Origin: Bacteroidaceae bacterium
GTDB lineage: Bacteria > Bacteroidota > Bacteroidia > Bacteroidales > Bacteroidaceae
Direction: 5' to 3'
Assembly: GCA_017467385.1 (NCBI GenBank)
Contig: JAFTSK010000067.1
Location: 1 to 35,797 of the forward strand
Length of the DNA: 35,797 nt
Program-made: the position numbers and the translations under genes
Part shown: in pieces, positions 23,127-32,875 of the stretch
How the letters are laid out: each line of letters opens with the position of its first letter
Numbering within the stretch: the first letter of the stretch is position 1
The notes under the pieces: generated by a model
What the model saw: only the letters and a program-made list of their open reading frames with translations
Database searches by the model: none
Told to the model about the DNA's origin: nothing

Positions 23127-23131
23127 CATTT

Positions 23132-23704
23132 TTAATACAATAAGAATCCCGCCAATCCACAAAGGAAAATCATTAGGATAGGGCTTACTTTAAACTTTCT
23201 CGTGCCAATAAAGGCTACCAAGAAGATGATGAGGCTGATGACAAACTGATATAGGTCTGTCTGGTAGCTACCGAAGTTTTCGGCAGTCATTAAAACCAAA
23301 GCGGCGGCCGCCAATAAACCGACAACTGCCGGACGCAATCCCTTGAATACGGCTTCTACCAACGGGTGTTTCTGGTATTTCAAGAAGAAACGGCTGATGG
23401 CAATCATCAGAATGAACGAAGGAAGCACCACAGCAAAGGTCGCTGTGATAGAACCTACAACACCCCAGGCATGGCTGTATCCGGCATTGATGGCGGCTGT
23501 GTAACCAACGTAAGTAGCCGAATTGATACCTATCGGTCCAGGAGTCATTTGACTGATAGCCACGATGTCGGTAAATTCGCTTGACGTTATCCAGTTATGG
23601 CCGGTTACTACTTCGCCTTGAATCATGGAAAGCATGGCATAGCCTCCTCCGAATCCGAAAAGGCCTATTTGAAAGAATGTGATGAAAAGTTCGAGAAAAA
23701 GCAT
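23132..23704 (-). CDS. Chromate-type transporter, half 2
   Basis: A 190-residue membrane protein of the CHR (chromate ion transporter) family, single-domain form. The family signatures are FGFGGGYAMLSMIQGEVV near the N-terminus (16-33) and ISQMTPGPIGINSATYVGY (50-68). The rest is hydrophobic, with about five or six membrane segments (for example SITATFAVVLPSFILMIAISRFF and VVGLLAAAALVLM). Short CHR proteins work as pairs of opposite topology; the partner is 9 bases upstream. They export chromate in exchange for sulfate in known cases, but in gut anaerobes the natural anion is uncertain. It is the last gene of the sensor-chr-chr operon. Confidence 0.88.
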   Translation of the reverse strand: MLFLELFITFFQIGLFGFGGGYAMLSMIQGEVVTGHNWITSSEFTDIVAISQMTPGPIGINSATYVGYTAAINAGYSHAWGVVGSITATFAVVLPSFILMIAISRFFLKYQKHPLVEAVFKGLRPAVVGLLAAAALVLMTAENFGSYQTDLYQFVISLIIFLVAFIGTRKFKVSPILMIFLCGLAGFLLY

Positions 23705-23713
23705 ATTTTTGAG

Positions 23714-24256
23714 TTATGAGTTCTGATTTCTGAGTTTTCCGTAGATGAAGCCGCCTATGCCGGCAAGGGCGATGATGTACACAGGTGATACCCCCAGTAG
23801 CCAAATGAGTAGGGCGGAGACTATCGGAATCCAAACATTATACCTGTTTATCTTTGCAGACTTGGCCATACTGAAAGTAGGGGCGGCAATTAGAGCTACT
23901 ACTGCCGGACGAATACCTTTGAAGATACGTTCCACCGCCTCGTATTCCTTGAACTGCTGAAAGAATAAGGCGATGGCCAGAATAATAAGGAAAGAGGGGA
24001 GGATGGTTCCTAAGGCCATCGACAAGGCTCCGGGAAACCGTCTGAGTTTGTAGCCGATGAAGATGGAAAGATTTACGGCAAACACCCCCGGTACGGATTG
24101 AGAGATAGCAATCAAGTCGATAAAGTCCTCTTTGGCTATCCATTGCTTCTTGTTGACGATTTCTTCTTCGATAAGTGGCACCATTGCGTAACCTCCGCCG
24201 ATGGTAAATAAACCTATCTTGAAGAACGTGGTAAAAGATGAGAGATAAAAATTCAT
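23714..24256 (-). CDS. Chromate-type transporter, half 1
   Basis: A 180-residue CHR-family membrane protein, paralogous to its downstream neighbour. It has FTIGGGYAMVPLIEEEIVNK (16-35) and ISQSVPGVFAVNLSIFIGYK (50-69), followed by hydrophobic segments and GIRPAVVALIAAPTFSMAKS. It is not a broken half of a long CHR protein: both pieces have their own start and a full domain. Its ATG (24256-24254) overlaps the TGA of the hybrid sensor (24255-24253), an ATGA overlap that usually means translational coupling. The substrate is likely a small oxyanion, not proven. Confidence 0.88.
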   Translation of the reverse strand: MNFYLSSFTTFFKIGLFTIGGGYAMVPLIEEEIVNKKQWIAKEDFIDLIAISQSVPGVFAVNLSIFIGYKLRRFPGALSMALGTILPSFLIILAIALFFQQFKEYEAVERIFKGIRPAVVALIAAPTFSMAKSAKINRYNVWIPIVSALLIWLLGVSPVYIIALAGIGGFIYGKLRNQNS

Positions 24257-27200
24257 GGTTGTTCTTGTTTCATGTAGGCACTTGGAGTCATTCCGAAGTG
24301 CTTCTTAAAGATGTCTGTAAAATATTTCGGATCGCTGTATCCCAAGATGTCGGATACTTCAGCGACGGTATGTTTCTTACTCTTTAATAAGGTAGCTGCT
24401 TCATGCATTCGGATTTGTCGCACAAAGTCGCTGGGCGATTGATTGGTCAATGCCTTCATTTTGTTGTAGAAACTGCTTCGGCTCATGTGGAAAGCCGCGC
24501 AAAGCGAATCTACATTAAAGTCGTTGCTCAGGTTCTTCCGGACGGTTTCTGTAACTTTGATAATGAACTCCTGGTCTAAGTCCAATCCTGGCACTTCTTG
24601 ACCAATGTCTTCGGTGTGGTAATCCAATTGAGCAAAACGTTGGCGAATCATTTCTTTATTGGCCAGGATGCTGGCAATGCTTGCCTTTAGAATATCTACG
24701 TCGAACGGTTTGACAATGTAGCTGTCCGCCTTTATCTCCAACCCATGAATGATGTTTTCTTTATCGTTCAAGGCAGTCAGCAAGACAACTGGGATGTGGC
24801 TTGTTGCTACATCGTTCTTTAGTTTCTTGCACAAGTCGTCTCCCCGCATGACAGGCATCATTACATCGGACAGTACCAAATCGGGTTGCTTTTGGGTTAT
24901 CTGTTCGAGAGCCTCTTTTCCGTTGCTTGCTTCCATGATGTGATAAGTCCTTGACAAACTTTGACAGAGGAAATTCCTCAAATCCGTATTGTCTTCCACA
25001 ATCAAAAGAGTGTAAGCGGTCGAAGGTTTGGACGGTATATATTCTTTGTCTGTAAAAGTTGGAGACTGTTCTTTAGCGATAGGTATCGTTGGAACTGTTG
25101 TTTCATCGCCGAGTTTTACATGCGACTTATATCGCTTGTCATTGATCGGAAAGCGTAAGCGGAAAGTAGTACCCATGTTCTCTTTGCTTGAAACAGAAAT
25201 TTTCCCGTAATGTCGTTTAATCAATTTGTATGTTTGCAACATACCAATACCGGTTCCTGTGATTTGCAGATTGACCGCATTGTTCCCTCTGAACAGATGT
25301 TTGAATAATTTCTTTTGGTCGTTCTTGGAGATACCAATACCTGTGTCGGTAATTTTTAGGAACCAATAAGTTGCATTGTTACGCACAGTAATGGTAATAT
25401 TCCCGCCGTTGGGCGTATATTTCAGTGCATTGCTGACTAAGTTATGGATGATAGAATCAATTTTATTTCGGTCTATCCATACTTTTAAGGCTTCTTCAGT
25501 TCCTTTAAAGTTTAGTGTAATTTCTTTCTTCTCGGCATATAGGTAGAATTGTTGCAGGAACTGCTGAATATACGCATTGATTTCACAAGGAATGACATGG
25601 ATGGTCGAGCTGTAAAGTTCTTCCTTTTGGAATTCAATCAGTTTGGTAGCCAGTTCGGATAGCTTGTCTGTACTTTGTATGGCCATGTTCAAATTGTTCT
25701 TTCCTTCCTCTGACAGTTCTTCGTGATTACTTATCTCGTTCAATGGTGCTTTAATCAGCGTCAGCGGAGTACGGATGTCATGAGCTGTATTAATGAAGAA
25801 TTGTATCTTCTCTTTAGAGATGTTGCTATCTTTCCGTAACCAGATGAAACGGAGAATAGTTGAAAGAATGAGTAAAAATACCAAACCATAAATCATGTAA
25901 GCCCACATCGTTTGAGTAAATGGTGGCTCAATGATGATGTGGATACTTCGTTCTTCCATGATATGCCCATCGTCCAACAAGATAGCACGCACTTTCAGGG
26001 TATATTCTCCCGGATTGATGTTCGTGTATTTGATAAGATTGGCTTCGTTGGGAATTGTCCATTGATTGTAAAAACCTTCCAATTTCCAGGAGTACAAGAC
26101 ACGTGAAGGACAATCGTAGTTAATGGAACTTATTTCAAAAGAGAAAATATTTTGGTCATGCGACAAAACAATCTCTTTCGTCTCATCAATCGGTTTGGTT
26201 AAAGGAGAGTCCTTCATTCCCGGAGTAATTTTCTGGTAGTGAATGTTGAAATCGCTGAAAACCAATTTGGACTGGAAGACCTGAGGCAGATTTATGGAAT
26301 CTCGAATAATGATGATTCCTTCGCCTCCTCCGAAAGCAACTACATTTTTACTGGTCTTGAGACCGGCTGCTACGTTAAACTTGTCAAACAATAGTCCTTG
26401 TTCCTTCGTCCAATTAAGAAAGATTTTCTCTTTTGTGTTAAAGCAAACCAATTCATTCTCCGTACTGATAATGAGTTCGTCTTTGTTGATGCTGGGTAAG
26501 ATGCAGTAGATATTGTTACATATCAATGCGGAGTTGTTGGTGTAATAATTGGCTAAGTTACCGGTTTTGTTGTTGTATATCCACATGCCATTCCCATGAG
26601 TACCAATATAGGTTGCTTTTTCTCCGTCTTGGTAGATGGTATTGACGGTTCCTATGTCAGACGAAAAGTATACTTGTTGGATTTTCTTTTCCTGCTTGTT
26701 GAATTTGTATAGCCCATTAATTGTACCAATCCATAGCTCTTGTTTGTTTTTGGCTGTGATGAAAGTGATGGGATATTCAGTACTATAATGTTCAGTCTCT
26801 CCACTAATGGGATCTATACGTTTGAAATTGTAATATCCTCCGGCCCAGACATTTCCTTCTTCGTCTCGGTAGATGCTTCTGATGTATTTATCCGGTCGTA
26901 TAGTAGAATCAGTTTTTTGTGGAAAGAAATAATGAGGAATCATATCCTTCTTATTGATACGATACATACCGGACATATATCCACCCACCAATATGGTTCC
27001 GGGAGTAGATTCACACAAAGAAATGAAAACATGGTTTTGTGCATGTCCTTTTTGCTGTTGACTGGAAAGTAATGTCTTCCATTCTTTCTTTTTTACGTTA
27101 TAAAAACAGACACCATTACTGGTGGTCATCCAAATATCTCCGTCCGAATCTTCCAATAAATAAGTAATCTGATTGTTGGGGATAGAACTATATTGGTTAC

Positions 27201-28227
27201 TTGTTTGCTTTATCCATTCATAGTTAGGGTATTTATCGGAATAGATAGTAATGCTGTTTGGAAATACGGCCATCCATATTCTTCCTGCTTCATCTATATA
27301 AATGTCTTTGATGATGTCTCCATTCATCTTGCTTGACTGATAAAGGCCGGTTGATAGATAAGGCTGAAGTTCCTTTGTTTGCATGTTTAGTTTATATATG
27401 CCATTCCCGTCTGTTCCAATTAAAACTTCTTCTTCGGATTGGAAAGCAGGAGTAACTGTATTGATGGTTACATCTTTTTGATTTCCCAAGTTTTCTAACG
27501 TACCGGTTTGTGTGTTGTATAGATAGAAACCGTCCATCAAGGTTCCTATAAGGAGAGACCGAGTGGGTTTATGGTAATAAAGATGCTGGATGACATGGAA
27601 GTTAGCTAAAGCAGAGTCGGCTTTTACAGAGAGTTGCTCTCCTTTGAGTTCGGCAATCCATACATTATGATTCGTTCCAATATAATATTGGTTATTGTCT
27701 CCTTGCGTTAAAAAAGTGATTTCTTCTTTGATGGGGCTGTTTAAATGTACAAGTCTTTTTTCACGAGTGTGATATAGATATTGGTCTGTTTTTGTACAAA
27801 GCCATAAATGGTTACTGTTGTCTATACGGGCATGAGTTAAAGGTAACCGTTTAACACTCTTAAGCGTATCGGATAGGTTTAATACCAAATCGAACTTGTC
27901 TTGAAGTTGGTCATATTGGAATATGTAGCCATTCTTTCCTGTAATCCAAATGGAACCGGCATCATCTATTTGTAGATTATTTAAATTAGGGAATAGTTGA
28001 ATCGGCTTGTCTTTTACGATTAATGGATAGTGTATATATTGTTTTCCGTTGTATCGGTCAATCCCTTCATGGGTTAGAAACCACATATATCCTTTAGAGT
28101 CTTTCTCAATGGAGATTACTCGCCGACTACTTAATCCGTCTTCCGGCTCTAAATAGCGATAAAGCTGCGCAAAGACATTTGTTGCTCCCCAAAGTATAAT
28201 GATGAATAAAGTTAATATCCTTTTCAC
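24253..28227 (-). CDS. Hybrid two-component system sensor/regulator (HTCS)
   Basis: I start this at GTG 28227, which gives a clean signal peptide (KRILTLFIIILWGATNVFAQ) and a leader of about 31 bases from a good promoter; an upstream TTG at 28281 would add 18 polar residues. The 1324-residue protein has a periplasmic sensor of about 14 beta-propeller-type repeats (residues 22-640, for example GYMWFLTHEGI, NVWAGGYYNF, GNGMWIYNN), a Y_Y_Y domain (about 660-765), a membrane segment (about 775-797), a histidine kinase with His816 in TAHDIRTPLT and ATP motifs DTGIGI and GTGIGM, a receiver domain with Asp1121 in DLVLSDVMMP, and an AraC-type DNA-binding domain ending TDIFKKHFGMTPSAYMK. These usually control polysaccharide utilisation loci, but no susC/susD pair is near; it overlaps the chromate-type transporter genes. 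Confidence 0.93.
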   Translation of the reverse strand: MKRILTLFIIILWGATNVFAQLYRYLEPEDGLSSRRVISIEKDSKGYMWFLTHEGIDRYNGKQYIHYPLIVKDKPIQLFPNLNNLQIDDAGSIWITGKNGYIFQYDQLQDKFDLVLNLSDTLKSVKRLPLTHARIDNSNHLWLCTKTDQYLYHTREKRLVHLNSPIKEEITFLTQGDNNQYYIGTNHNVWIAELKGEQLSVKADSALANFHVIQHLYYHKPTRSLLIGTLMDGFYLYNTQTGTLENLGNQKDVTINTVTPAFQSEEEVLIGTDGNGIYKLNMQTKELQPYLSTGLYQSSKMNGDIIKDIYIDEAGRIWMAVFPNSITIYSDKYPNYEWIKQTSNQYSSIPNNQITYLLEDSDGDIWMTTSNGVCFYNVKKKEWKTLLSSQQQKGHAQNHVFISLCESTPGTILVGGYMSGMYRINKKDMIPHYFFPQKTDSTIRPDKYIRSIYRDEEGNVWAGGYYNFKRIDPISGETEHYSTEYPITFITAKNKQELWIGTINGLYKFNKQEKKIQQVYFSSDIGTVNTIYQDGEKATYIGTHGNGMWIYNNKTGNLANYYTNNSALICNNIYCILPSINKDELIISTENELVCFNTKEKIFLNWTKEQGLLFDKFNVAAGLKTSKNVVAFGGGEGIIIIRDSINLPQVFQSKLVFSDFNIHYQKITPGMKDSPLTKPIDETKEIVLSHDQNIFSFEISSINYDCPSRVLYSWKLEGFYNQWTIPNEANLIKYTNINPGEYTLKVRAILLDDGHIMEERSIHIIIEPPFTQTMWAYMIYGLVFLLILSTILRFIWLRKDSNISKEKIQFFINTAHDIRTPLTLIKAPLNEISNHEELSEEGKNNLNMAIQSTDKLSELATKLIEFQKEELYSSTIHVIPCEINAYIQQFLQQFYLYAEKKEITLNFKGTEEALKVWIDRNKIDSIIHNLVSNALKYTPNGGNITITVRNNATYWFLKITDTGIGISKNDQKKLFKHLFRGNNAVNLQITGTGIGMLQTYKLIKRHYGKISVSSKENMGTTFRLRFPINDKRYKSHVKLGDETTVPTIPIAKEQSPTFTDKEYIPSKPSTAYTLLIVEDNTDLRNFLCQSLSRTYHIMEASNGKEALEQITQKQPDLVLSDVMMPVMRGDDLCKKLKNDVATSHIPVVLLTALNDKENIIHGLEIKADSYIVKPFDVDILKASIASILANKEMIRQRFAQLDYHTEDIGQEVPGLDLDQEFIIKVTETVRKNLSNDFNVDSLCAAFHMSRSSFYNKMKALTNQSPSDFVRQIRMHEAATLLKSKKHTVAEVSDILGYSDPKYFTDIFKKHFGMTPSAYMKQEQP

Positions 28228-28261
28228 AGTCTTATCGTTTTTAATAGTCTTTAAATAGGTA

Positions 28262-28292
28262 CAAAAATCGCAAAAAAACAAGAAAGCCCAAA
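28262..28292 (-). promoter_or_regulatory. Promoter of the HTCS-chr operon
   Basis: On the minus strand TTTG (28292-28289), a 19-base spacer and GATTTTTG (28269-28262), one mismatch from TAnnTTTG, form a likely promoter starting near 28258. It supports GTG 28227 as the start codon. Confidence 0.55.
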
Positions 28293-28305
28293 ATGTGAAA
28301 CAATT

Positions 28306-28341
28306 AAAAAAGCGACATACCTTAAAAGGATGCCGCTTTTT
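28306..28341 (-). terminator. Terminator of purL
   Basis: On the minus strand AAAAAGCGGCATCC pairs with GGTATGTCGCTTTTT (mismatches at two places) with a T-run, starting about 23 bases after the purL stop. Confidence 0.8.
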
Positions 28342-28363
28342 ATCATTTTATAACAAATAAATC

Positions 28364-31300
28364 TTATTTCTTGTGCTGTTCAACCCACTTTCTGGCATTG
28401 ACGAATGCTTCAATCCAGGGAGTGATTTGGTCGTTCCATCTTTCTGTAGGATAATAACCACACTGCCAGGGGAAGATAGTACGTTCAGGGTGTGGCATGA
28501 TAGCCAAGTGGCGACCATCTTTGCTGGCGATGGCAGCTACGCTATAGGACGAACCATTTGGATTGCCCGGATATTCATCATAAGAGAACTTGGCAACCAC
28601 GTTGTATTCATCTTCCGGAAGTGGTAAGTGGAATTTACCTTCACCGTGAGCTACCCATGTACCAATCTTGAAACCACTAAGTGAACCGAACATTACGCTA
28701 CGGTTGGTTGGAATTGTCAATGAAACAAAGTTGCTTTCAAACTTGTGCGAGTCGTTGTGCAACATCTTCGCCTTCTTGTCTGCCGGATGTTCCGGATTAA
28801 TCAAACCAAGTTCCACCATTAACTGACAACCGTTACATACACCGAGAGACAATGTATCTTCACGAGCATAGAAATTGTCGAGGGCTGCTTTTGCTTTCGG
28901 GTTGTAAAGGAAGGCACCTGCCCATCCCTTAGCCGAACCAAGTACGTCAGAGTTGGAGAAACCACCACAGAAAGCAATGACATTGACATCTTCCAATGTT
29001 TCGCGGCCGCTGATCAAGTCGGTCATGGTTACGTCTTTTACGTCGAAGCCAGCCAACCAGAATGCATAAGCCATTTCACGTTCGGAGTTGGTACCCTTTT
29101 CACGAATAACAGCAGCTTTGAGTCCACTTGCTTCGCGACGGTCTGGGTTCAAACCGTATTGAGTCAATTTTCCGGTAAATTCAGGACCGAAAGCCAATTC
29201 TAGAGGCTGTTGTTTGTAGTTTTCAAAACGTTTCTTGGCACAACCGTTGAAACTTTGTTTACGGTCAAGTAAATATGAAGTAGAATACCATACATCACGC
29301 AAATGGTCAATGCCGAAGTGATAAGTTACACTATCCTTGCTAACGAGGATATGACGTTCTTCGCTTGGTACACCAATCTTCAAGTAGCCTACACCTGCAT
29401 CATCCAAAATCTTCTTTACAGCCGGAGCATTCTTGTCAGAAACTTGGATAACTACACCTGGATTTTCGGCAAACAAAGCTTTTACAATGTCCGCACCATG
29501 AATCTTGTCGAGGGTAATTTTCATACCTCCATCTGTGTTGGCAAAGCACATTTCAAGCAAGGTTGTAATCAAACCACCGGCAGAGATGTCGTGGCCGGCC
29601 ATGATAAGACCTTCGTTTACCAACTGCTGGATAGCAAGGAATGCATCGCGGAAATATTCTGGATTCTTCACCGTAGGAACGTCGCTACCTACCTTATTTA
29701 ATGATTGAGCAAAAGCGGAACCACCCAACTGCAAATTATCGAATGAGAAGTCGATGTGGTAGAAACGGCTCTTTGGCTCGTTTTTCATTACCGGAGAGAC
29801 AATCTTCTTGATATCTGAAACTTCTCCACCGGCTGAAACGATTACCGTACCCGGACTGACAATCTTTTCTCCGTCAGGATATTTCTGTACCATAGATAAG
29901 GAGTCCTTGCCGGTAGGTACATTGATTTGCAAAGCACAACAGAAATCTGACAATGCTTTTACAGCCTTATATAGACGGGCATCTTCACCTTCTTGTGCAC
30001 GACAAGGCCACATCCAGTTAGCCGACAACGATACGCTGTCCAAACCTTCTGCCAACGGTGCCCAAACTAAGTTGGTCAAGGATTCGCTGACAGATAACAC
30101 AGAGCCTGCTTCCGGATTGGCCAACGCTGCTTGAGGAGCATGACCGATAGCCGTAGCGATACCTTTGTTTCCACGATAATCTAATGTTACAGCACCACAG
30201 TCGCTTAACGGTAATTGTAATTCGCCTTGACATTGCTGACGAGCCACGCGGCCGGTTACACAACGGTCTACTTTATTAGTCAACCAGTCTTTACAAGCCA
30301 CAGCTTCCAACTGGAGTACACGTTCTACATATTCGTCTAACTGAGTGATGTCGTAAGTTACTACATCGTATTTACGTTCTACGTTCTTATCAATCATGTA
30401 AGTCTTTGGAGATGAACCGAACATCTGGTCTACGGCCAAATCGAATGGACGAACACCATCGGCTTGTTCAAAAGCAAAACGATGATCTCCAGTTGTTTCG
30501 CCTACGGTGTACATCGGTGCGCGTTCGCGTTCAGCAATCTTCTGTACATGTTCAATAGCCTTTTCGTCGATGAGCAAGCCCATACGTTCCTGACTTTCAT
30601 TAGCGATGATTTCCTTAGCTGACAAGGTTTCGTCACCGATAGGCAACTTATCCATGTGAATCAAACCACCACATTCTTCCACCAATTCTGACAAGCAGTT
30701 TACATGACCAGCTGAACCATGATCGTGGATGGAAACGATTGGGTTTTCATCTTCTTCGCAGAGGGCGCGTACTACATTGTAAGCGCGTTTCTGCATTTCT
30801 GCATTGGCACGCTGAACAGCGTTCAATTCGATACCCGATGAGTAACGGCCTGTTTCTACCGAAGAAACTGAACCACCCCCCAAACCAATACGATAGTTGT
30901 CGCCACCGACTACTACCACCTTGTTACCTGCTTCCGGAGTACCCTTCAAACAGTCGCGTTGAGTACCGTAGCCCACACCACCAGCCAGCATGATTACTTT
31001 GTCGTAAGCATACTTTTCATTGTTTTCCTGATGTTCAAAGGTAAGAACAGAACCACAAATCAGCGGTTGACCAAATTTGTTACCAAAGTCGGAAGCACCG
31101 TTGGAAGCCTTAATTAAAATTTGTTCTGGAGTTTGATACAACCATTTGCGAACCGGTAGAATGTCTTCCCATTCACGACCTTCTTCACTGCGAGGGTAAG
31201 AAGTCATGTACACAGCTGTACCGGCAATCGGCCAAGAACCCTTACCGCCACCCATACGGTCGCGGATTTCTCCACCGGTACCAGTAGATGCACCGTTGAA

Positions 31301-32071
31301 TGGTTCTACGGTTGTTGGAAAGTTATGAGTTTCTGCTTTCAAAGAAATCACAGACTTAACGTTCTTGATAACGAAATAGTCTGCTGTTGAGTGGTCTTTC
31401 GGCGCAAATTGTTCAATTACTGGACCTTCTGCAAAGGCTACATTATCTTTATAAGCAGAGATAATCTTATTAGGATTTTCTTGGGTAGTCTTCTTGATCA
31501 TTTGGAAGAGGGAAGATTCCATTTCCACTCCATCGATGATGAATGTACCACCGAAGATTTTATGACGGCAGTGTTCTGAGTTGATTTGGGCAAAACCAAA
31601 CACTTCCGAGTCTGTCAACTTGCGGCCTAAATCGTTTTCTACTTTCTTCAAGTAGTCCATTTCTTCTTGAGAGAGTGCTAAACCTTCCTGTTCATTGTAC
31701 TCTTCCAAGTTTTCGATATAAATAATTGGCTGTGGCTTGATGTTGACGGTAAAAATGTCTTGGTTCAATCCTTTATACATGCGTTGAAGCATCGGATCGT
31801 ATTCAGCATTCTCGTCTTTTACAGGGAAATACTCTTCGATACGGAGAATACCGTTCAAACCCATGTTCTGAGTAATTTCTACGGCATTGGTACTCCAGGG
31901 AGTAATCATTTCCCGGCGTGGACCTACGAAACAACCTTGCAGGTTTTCTTCGTTTTCAACAGTGGCTTCTCCATAAAGCCAGCACAATTTTTGAATGTCT
32001 TCGGATGCCAATGCTTGGTTGGCTTCTGTTGCGATAACACTCTGGGTGGGTGTTCTGAAAAATAGAATCAT
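28364..32071 (-). CDS. purL: Phosphoribosylformylglycinamidine synthase, single-chain form
   Basis: A 1235-residue enzyme of purine biosynthesis that turns FGAR, glutamine and ATP into FGAM. It is the long form in which the PurS-like region, synthetase and glutaminase are fused, as in E. coli PurL (about 1295 residues). The N-terminal region is followed by FAQINSEHCRHKIFGG (about 165-180) and KAETHNFPTTVEPFNGASTG of the synthetase, with glycine-rich ATP loops (GGGSVSSVETGR). The C-terminal class I glutaminase begins near 1000 with IREKGTNSEREMAYAFWLAG and has the nucleophile Cys1079 in LGVCNGCQLM and the His-Glu motif in MPHPERT. All motifs look intact. It is transcribed alone, with its own promoter (TAACTTTG, 32126-32119) and terminator. 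No PurR-type site or purine riboswitch is seen in its leader. Confidence 0.97.
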   Translation of the reverse strand: MILFFRTPTQSVIATEANQALASEDIQKLCWLYGEATVENEENLQGCFVGPRREMITPWSTNAVEITQNMGLNGILRIEEYFPVKDENAEYDPMLQRMYKGLNQDIFTVNIKPQPIIYIENLEEYNEQEGLALSQEEMDYLKKVENDLGRKLTDSEVFGFAQINSEHCRHKIFGGTFIIDGVEMESSLFQMIKKTTQENPNKIISAYKDNVAFAEGPVIEQFAPKDHSTADYFVIKNVKSVISLKAETHNFPTTVEPFNGASTGTGGEIRDRMGGGKGSWPIAGTAVYMTSYPRSEEGREWEDILPVRKWLYQTPEQILIKASNGASDFGNKFGQPLICGSVLTFEHQENNEKYAYDKVIMLAGGVGYGTQRDCLKGTPEAGNKVVVVGGDNYRIGLGGGSVSSVETGRYSSGIELNAVQRANAEMQKRAYNVVRALCEEDENPIVSIHDHGSAGHVNCLSELVEECGGLIHMDKLPIGDETLSAKEIIANESQERMGLLIDEKAIEHVQKIAERERAPMYTVGETTGDHRFAFEQADGVRPFDLAVDQMFGSSPKTYMIDKNVERKYDVVTYDITQLDEYVERVLQLEAVACKDWLTNKVDRCVTGRVARQQCQGELQLPLSDCGAVTLDYRGNKGIATAIGHAPQAALANPEAGSVLSVSESLTNLVWAPLAEGLDSVSLSANWMWPCRAQEGEDARLYKAVKALSDFCCALQINVPTGKDSLSMVQKYPDGEKIVSPGTVIVSAGGEVSDIKKIVSPVMKNEPKSRFYHIDFSFDNLQLGGSAFAQSLNKVGSDVPTVKNPEYFRDAFLAIQQLVNEGLIMAGHDISAGGLITTLLEMCFANTDGGMKITLDKIHGADIVKALFAENPGVVIQVSDKNAPAVKKILDDAGVGYLKIGVPSEERHILVSKDSVTYHFGIDHLRDVWYSTSYLLDRKQSFNGCAKKRFENYKQQPLELAFGPEFTGKLTQYGLNPDRREASGLKAAVIREKGTNSEREMAYAFWLAGFDVKDVTMTDLISGRETLEDVNVIAFCGGFSNSDVLGSAKGWAGAFLYNPKAKAALDNFYAREDTLSLGVCNGCQLMVELGLINPEHPADKKAKMLHNDSHKFESNFVSLTIPTNRSVMFGSLSGFKIGTWVAHGEGKFHLPLPEDEYNVVAKFSYDEYPGNPNGSSYSVAAIASKDGRHLAIMPHPERTIFPWQCGYYPTERWNDQITPWIEAFVNARKWVEQHKK

Positions 32072-32118
32072 AGCACTATTATAGCTGTTATTTAATTTAA
32101 TCTTTCTTTAATAAGGTG

Positions 32119-32126
32119 CAAAGTTA
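32119..32126 (-). promoter_or_regulatory. -7 element of purL
   Basis: TAACTTTG on the minus strand, followed by GCACC, fits TAnnTTTG and gives a leader of about 45 bases. Confidence 0.65.
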
Positions 32127-32190
32127 CATAAAAGCCCCAATTTGTGAAAGAAAGTTGCGGCTAAATGTAGATACTTTCGCAAAAAAGTAG

Positions 32191-32198
32191 CATATTTG
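32191..32198 (+). promoter_or_regulatory. -7-like element right before the LysE-type gene
   Basis: CATATTTG is one mismatch from TAnnTTTG and ends 5 bases before the ATG at 32204. With the usual spacing transcription would begin at about 32202, so the message may be leaderless. Confidence 0.4.
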
Positions 32199-32203
32199 CA
32201 GTC

Positions 32204-32863
32204 ATGAATTGGATTGAACAAGTAACCATACTCGATTTATTGGTGAAAGGGCTTATTATAGGTGTAGTAGTTTCTGCGCCGTTAGGTCCTGTGGGGGTAT
32301 TGTGCATACAGCGTACTCTCAACAAAGGGCGTTGGTATGGATTTGTAACAGGAATAGGAGCATGTTTAAGTGATATTATATATGCATTAATTACTGGTTA
32401 TGGTATGAGTTTTATGGATGAATTCCTAACGAAACACCAAGTTTTGCTTCAGATTGTAGGGAGTGTTATGTTGTTTGTTTTTGGGATATTCGCCTTTCGT
32501 AGTAATCCGGTTCAATCTATTCGTCCGATTTCTTCCAACAAAGGAACTTATCTTCATAATTTTGTAACCGCCTTTTTTGTTACTCTTTCAAATCCGTTGA
32601 TAATCTTTTTGTTCATCGGATTATTTGCCCGATTCTCTTTCGTTATGCCGGGCAGTGCTATCGGTTTTCAATTAGTGGGTTATTGGGCGATTGTATTGGG
32701 AGCTTTGCTGTGGTGGTTTGGAATAACTTATTTAGTCAACAAGGTGCGTACCCGTTTCAATGTACGGGGTATTTGGATACTGAACCGGATTGTGGGAAGT
32801 ATTGTGATGTTGGCTTCTGTTATTAGTCTTGTATATACTATTTTAGGAAAAACGTTATACTAA
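32204..32863 (+). CDS. LysE family translocator
   Basis: A 219-residue inner-membrane protein of the LysE/RhtB exporter family. The signature near the N-terminus is VVVSAPLGPVGVLCIQRTLNKGRWYGFVTGIGACLSDIIYA (about 20-60; proline- and glycine-rich loop), followed by membrane segments including LLQIVGSVMLFVFGIFAF, FFVTLSNPLIIFLFIGLFARF, YWAIVLGALLWWFGITYLV and IVGSIVMLASVISLVYTIL, about six in all. Members export amino acids or other small metabolites; the substrate cannot be told from sequence. Its gene is divergent from purL, and the DUF4924 gene follows after 12 bases, so it starts the LysE-DUF4924-rfbD group. Confidence 0.9.
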   Translation: MNWIEQVTILDLLVKGLIIGVVVSAPLGPVGVLCIQRTLNKGRWYGFVTGIGACLSDIIYALITGYGMSFMDEFLTKHQVLLQIVGSVMLFVFGIFAFRSNPVQSIRPISSNKGTYLHNFVTAFFVTLSNPLIIFLFIGLFARFSFVMPGSAIGFQLVGYWAIVLGALLWWFGITYLVNKVRTRFNVRGIWILNRIVGSIVMLASVISLVYTILGKTLY

Positions 32864-32875
32864 TTTATTTATCCA

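Noticed and set aside
23132..24256. Frameshifted chromate transporter gene
   Set aside because: Each half has its own start, the family signature and a full single domain. Paired short CHR genes are a normal form.
24253..28227. Polysaccharide utilisation locus centred on the hybrid sensor
   Set aside because: No susC, susD or dedicated glycoside hydrolase lies beside it; the GHL10 gene is convergent and has its own promoter.
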